Origin: an uncultured Saprospiraceae bacterium
GTDB lineage: Bacteria; Bacteroidota; Bacteroidia; Chitinophagales; Saprospiraceae
Length of the DNA: 7,726 bases
Assembly (NCBI GenBank): GCA_937967535.1
Contig: CALCMV010000003.1
Location: forward strand, 1 to 7,726
Reading direction: 5' to 3'
A program made the translations under genes and the position numbers. Numbering within the stretch: position 1 is the stretch's first letter; the number at the start of each line of letters is the position of its first letter. Of this stretch, positions 6,510-7,726 are shown piece after piece. The notes beneath the pieces were generated by a model, which saw only the letters and a program-made list of their open reading frames with translations, ran no database searches and had not been told where the DNA came from.

Positions 6510-6770
6510 ACATTATTGTTTTGTATTGTTTTATATATAATATGGTTGGCAATAAAGATAGATAAAAACTGTAAAATCAAGCTGTTTTTGAGTACGAATA
6601 ATGAGTAATTCATCATATTGTCGAAAAAATACTGTGTTTCGTAGAGTTATTTGAGAAAGGCACAATATCTCTGTGCATATTTGAATTACTACTTAGTATT
6701 TACATGCTCTAACTCTTGAACGTTTTTGACAAAACATGAGTAGATGAATCAATAAACCCAAGCGTAAAAA
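6510..6770. other. Gene-free AT-rich stretch of the divergent gap 6346-6830
   Basis: Between the inverted-repeat element and the octamer repeats there is no convincing open frame and no recognisable RNA gene. The only item of note is ACTACTTAGTATTT at 6688-6701. It recurs exactly at 5917-5930, just after the rhodanese stop codon. Promoters for the divergent rhodanese and small-lipoprotein genes should lie in 6346-6830, but I find no convincing match to the Bacteroidota -7 TAnnTTTG consensus at a suitable distance. Confidence 0.4.
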
Positions 6771-6810
6771 CATTTACTCATTTATTCATCTATACATTTA
6801 CTCATTTACA
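6771..6810. repeat. Octamer tandem repeat, five 8-bp units
   Basis: Five adjacent 8-base units read CATTTACT, CATTTATT, CATCTATA, CATTTACT and CATTTACA. The array ends 20 bases before the start codon of the small lipoprotein gene, so it occupies that gene's promoter or 5' leader. TAGATGAAT at 6741-6749 is an inverted copy of ATTCATCTA (6784-6792), which gives a possible stem across the array. Slippage of the 8-bp unit would change spacing upstream of the gene. Confidence 0.7.
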
Positions 6811-6830
6811 GCAAGTCTAAATTTTTACAT

Positions 6831-7115
6831 ATGAAAAATATCTTTTTAATTAGCCTCTTATTAATCGGCTTTACAAGTTGCGACAATCTGCCTGCGGCGA
6901 TGAGTTCACCCAAAGCAAAAGCACAGGAAGTGTGCGACTGTATCCGCGATAATTTTGAAGACAAAAAAATCGGCTCTATGATAAGAACGTGTAACAAAAT
7001 CCGCGAAAAACACACTGAAAACCTGAAAGGCGAAGCCCTCAAAAAATTTGAAGATGCGTTTGAAGAATGTTCGGGTGATATGCTAGAGGAAGGGCTGAAT
7101 AATTTGTTTCAATAA
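6831..7115 (+). CDS. Small cysteine-containing lipoprotein of unknown function (94 aa)
   Basis: Residues 1-16 (MKNIFLISLLLIGFTS) form a lipoprotein signal with lipobox GFTS-C17, so the product should be anchored in the envelope through C17. The mature part is short, polar and probably helical. It has four further cysteines at 35, 37, 54 and 80, including a V-C-D-C-I motif at 34-38. They are spaced so that two disulfides or a metal site could link an alpha-helical hairpin. The second half is acidic and ends EEGLNNLFQ. I do not recognise a named family. The ATG at 6831 follows an AT-rich stretch without a Shine-Dalgarno, and it gives a complete signal peptide. The stop at 7115 is 12 bases before a large repeat cluster that probably forms its 3' untranslated region. 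Confidence 0.82.
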   Translation: MKNIFLISLLLIGFTSCDNLPAAMSSPKAKAQEVCDCIRDNFEDKKIGSMIRTCNKIREKHTENLKGEALKKFEDAFEECSGDMLEEGLNNLFQ

Positions 7116-7130
7116 AAGATATTGAAAACT

Positions 7131-7198
7131 CCGTAATGACTGCTTTATTGGCTGACAGCGAATACCGTAATGACTGCTTTACAGGCTGACCGCGAATA
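7131..7198. repeat. Two tandem copies of a 34-bp unit (A+B modules)
   Basis: The segments 7131-7164 and 7165-7198 match at 31 of 34 positions. Both begin CCGTAATGACTGCTTTA and end GCGAATA; the three differences are TT/CA after the A module and A/C within the B module. A third, split copy in the order B then A appears at 7412-7441. Confidence 0.85.
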
Positions 7199-7330
7199 CC
7201 GTACAGGCGAATTCATTCGCCATGTGAAAAATAAATAAAATTCGTATAACATTTATTTACAGTAAATTATAAATGAAATTATACTAAACATGGCGATTAA
7301 AATCGCCTGTACGAGTTCGCGGTCAGCCTG
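7181..7330. repeat. Long hairpin of B and C modules around an AT-rich loop
   Basis: The left arm 7181-7224 and the right arm 7289-7331 pair in three blocks: a 16-base block ACAGGCTGACCGCGAA, a 10-base block GTACAGGCGA, and CGCCATG. Short unmatched stretches separate the blocks. The pairing encloses a 64-base AT-rich loop. Each C arm is also a small palindrome on its own (GGCGAA/TTCGCC on the left, GGCGATT/AATCGCC on the right), so short local hairpins compete with the long one. Confidence 0.75.
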
Positions 7331-7411
7331 TTTAGCTGTCAAGTAAAATAAAAATAAATTTATAAATTATTATTTTTATAAATAAAAATAGTAATACATT
7401 TGACAACTAAA
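7331..7411. mobile_element. D element copy 1, MITE-like, 81 bp
   Basis: The element has terminal inverted repeats: TTTAGCTGTCAA on the left and the complement of TTTAGTTGTCAA on the right (11 of 12). The interior is almost pure A/T. It sits at the exact centre of the B'/B palindrome (GGTCAGCCTG before, CAGGCTGACC after). It is too short to encode a transposase, so it would be non-autonomous if mobile. It could equally be a hairpin loop that evolved with the stem. Confidence 0.55.
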
Positions 7412-7441
7412 CAGGCTGACCGCGAATACTGTGATGACTGC

Positions 7442-7530
7442 TTTAGCTGTCAAGTAAAATGAAAATTTATTTATAATTTGTTATTTTTAAATTAATTACA
7501 AATTAAAAAATAATACACATGACAGCTAAA
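7442..7530. mobile_element. D element copy 2, MITE-like, 89 bp
   Basis: Perfect 11-base terminal inverted repeats (TTTAGCTGTCA and its complement) enclose an A/T interior that resembles copy 1. The first 19 bases are identical in both copies. Copy 2 sits at the centre of a different palindrome, the A-variant/A' pair (GATGACTGC before, GCAGTCATTAC after). Finding the same element at two palindrome centres suggests targeting of hairpins or co-duplication. Confidence 0.55.
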
Positions 7531-7627
7531 GCAGTCATTACGGAGTTCCCGTCCTAACCACTTAACTACAATTCTAAACATACCAAAAAAACCGCAATCA
7601 TTGATGTACTTTCAAAAACACAAACTA

Positions 7628-7726
7628 ATGAAGAGAATGACCACAACACGATTCATAGCCTGTTGGCTACTTCTATGCCCCTTAATTGGTACGGCACAAG
7701 ACAGGCATCATGACTCCCTTGCACTT
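7628..7726 (+). CDS. Start of an exported protein, truncated by the window end
   Basis: Only the first 33 codons are present (MKRMTTTRFIACWLLLCPLI...). They make a clear Sec signal peptide: a basic N-terminus, a hydrophobic core from about residue 9 to 20 and a likely cleavage after GTA before Q24. The mature protein would begin QDRHHDSLAL. An in-frame ATG at 7604 would add MYFQKHKL, and another at 7637 would remove three residues. I prefer 7628 because it gives the best-proportioned signal peptide. A mature start of the Q-D-x-x-x-x-DSL type is common in Bacteroidota outer-membrane proteins, including TonB-dependent receptors, but this is too little sequence for a family call. It lies downstream of the nested repeat cluster. 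Confidence 0.6.
   Translation, partial: MKRMTTTRFIACWLLLCPLIGTAQDRHHDSLAL

Larger units (their letters stand above)
7127..7547. repeat. Nested modular palindromic repeat cluster
   Basis: The 421 bp between the lipoprotein and the next gene are almost entirely composed of reused modules. The outermost perfect inverted repeat is 21 bp (7127-7147 with 7527-7547). Inward, the order is A, B-variant, A, B, C, AT-rich loop, C', B', D, B, A-variant, D, A', where primes mark inverted copies. A is CCGTAATGACTGCTTTA, B is CAGGCTGACCGCGAATA, and C is a 25-base unit with GTACAGGCGA. D is an AT-rich element with its own terminal inverted repeats. B' can pair with the B on either side, and A' can pair with any of three A copies, so alternative folds are possible. 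No open frame of note runs through it. The cluster ends 57-81 bases before the next gene's candidate starts. Confidence 0.85.

Noticed and set aside
6576..6603. AAAAAC...GTTTTT hairpin in the divergent gap as a terminator
   Set aside because: The arms are six bases of mostly A/T with a long loop, and it lies upstream of genes rather than after one.
7127..7547. CRISPR array
   Set aside because: Copies are few, occur in both orientations, and are not separated by uniform unique spacers; there are no cas genes.
7127..7547. Integron attC sites or retron msr-msd RNA
   Set aside because: The core-site pairs expected of attC are not evident, and neither an integrase nor a reverse transcriptase gene lies in the window.

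Overview
The window looks like chromosomal DNA of a member of the Bacteroidota (free-living Saprospiria/Cytophagia/Chitinophagia-type). Four things support this. The DNA is AT-rich. A DUF1501 protein ends in a type IX secretion (T9SS) type A sorting domain. Two short proteins carry Bacteroidota-style lipoprotein signals. Starts lack obvious Shine-Dalgarno sequences, and intergenic gaps are filled with palindromes and short tandem repeats. The exact lineage cannot be read from the sequence.

Layout. A two-domain GNAT acetyltransferase (193-1200, +) is followed by a 46-codon frame overlapping its stop in an ATGA junction (1197-1337, +). This converges on a Rad50/SbcC-type ATPase (1316-3733, -) with Walker A, Q-loop, CPTC zinc hook, signature motif, Walker B and His switch, but with no Mre11/SbcD nuclease gene beside it. 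The gap at 3734-4070 holds no gene, but has a folded palindromic element (3741-3950) and nine 7-bp repeats (3999-4061). Next are a DUF1501 secreted protein with a twin-arginine-like N-terminus and a T9SS C-terminus (4071-5729, -) and a rhodanese-domain lipoprotein (5935-6345, -). The divergent gap 6346-6830 holds a C-rich/G-rich inverted-repeat element and five 8-bp repeats. A small cysteine-containing lipoprotein follows (6831-7115, +). Then comes a 421-bp nested cluster of inverted and direct repeats (7127-7547), and finally the signal peptide of an exported protein cut off by the window end (7628-7726, +).

How the genes work together. No single pathway links them. Rad50 and the acetyltransferase are cytoplasmic, and the other four are envelope or secreted proteins. 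The wide gaps argue against a long operon; only the acetyltransferase and its overlapping 46-codon frame look translationally coupled.

The most unusual content is intergenic. The 7127-7547 cluster is built from a few reused modules (called A, B, C and D here). Two AT-rich D elements of 81 and 89 bp share terminal inverted repeats, and each sits exactly at the centre of a different palindrome. All functional statements are inferred from motifs read by eye; no database search was possible.
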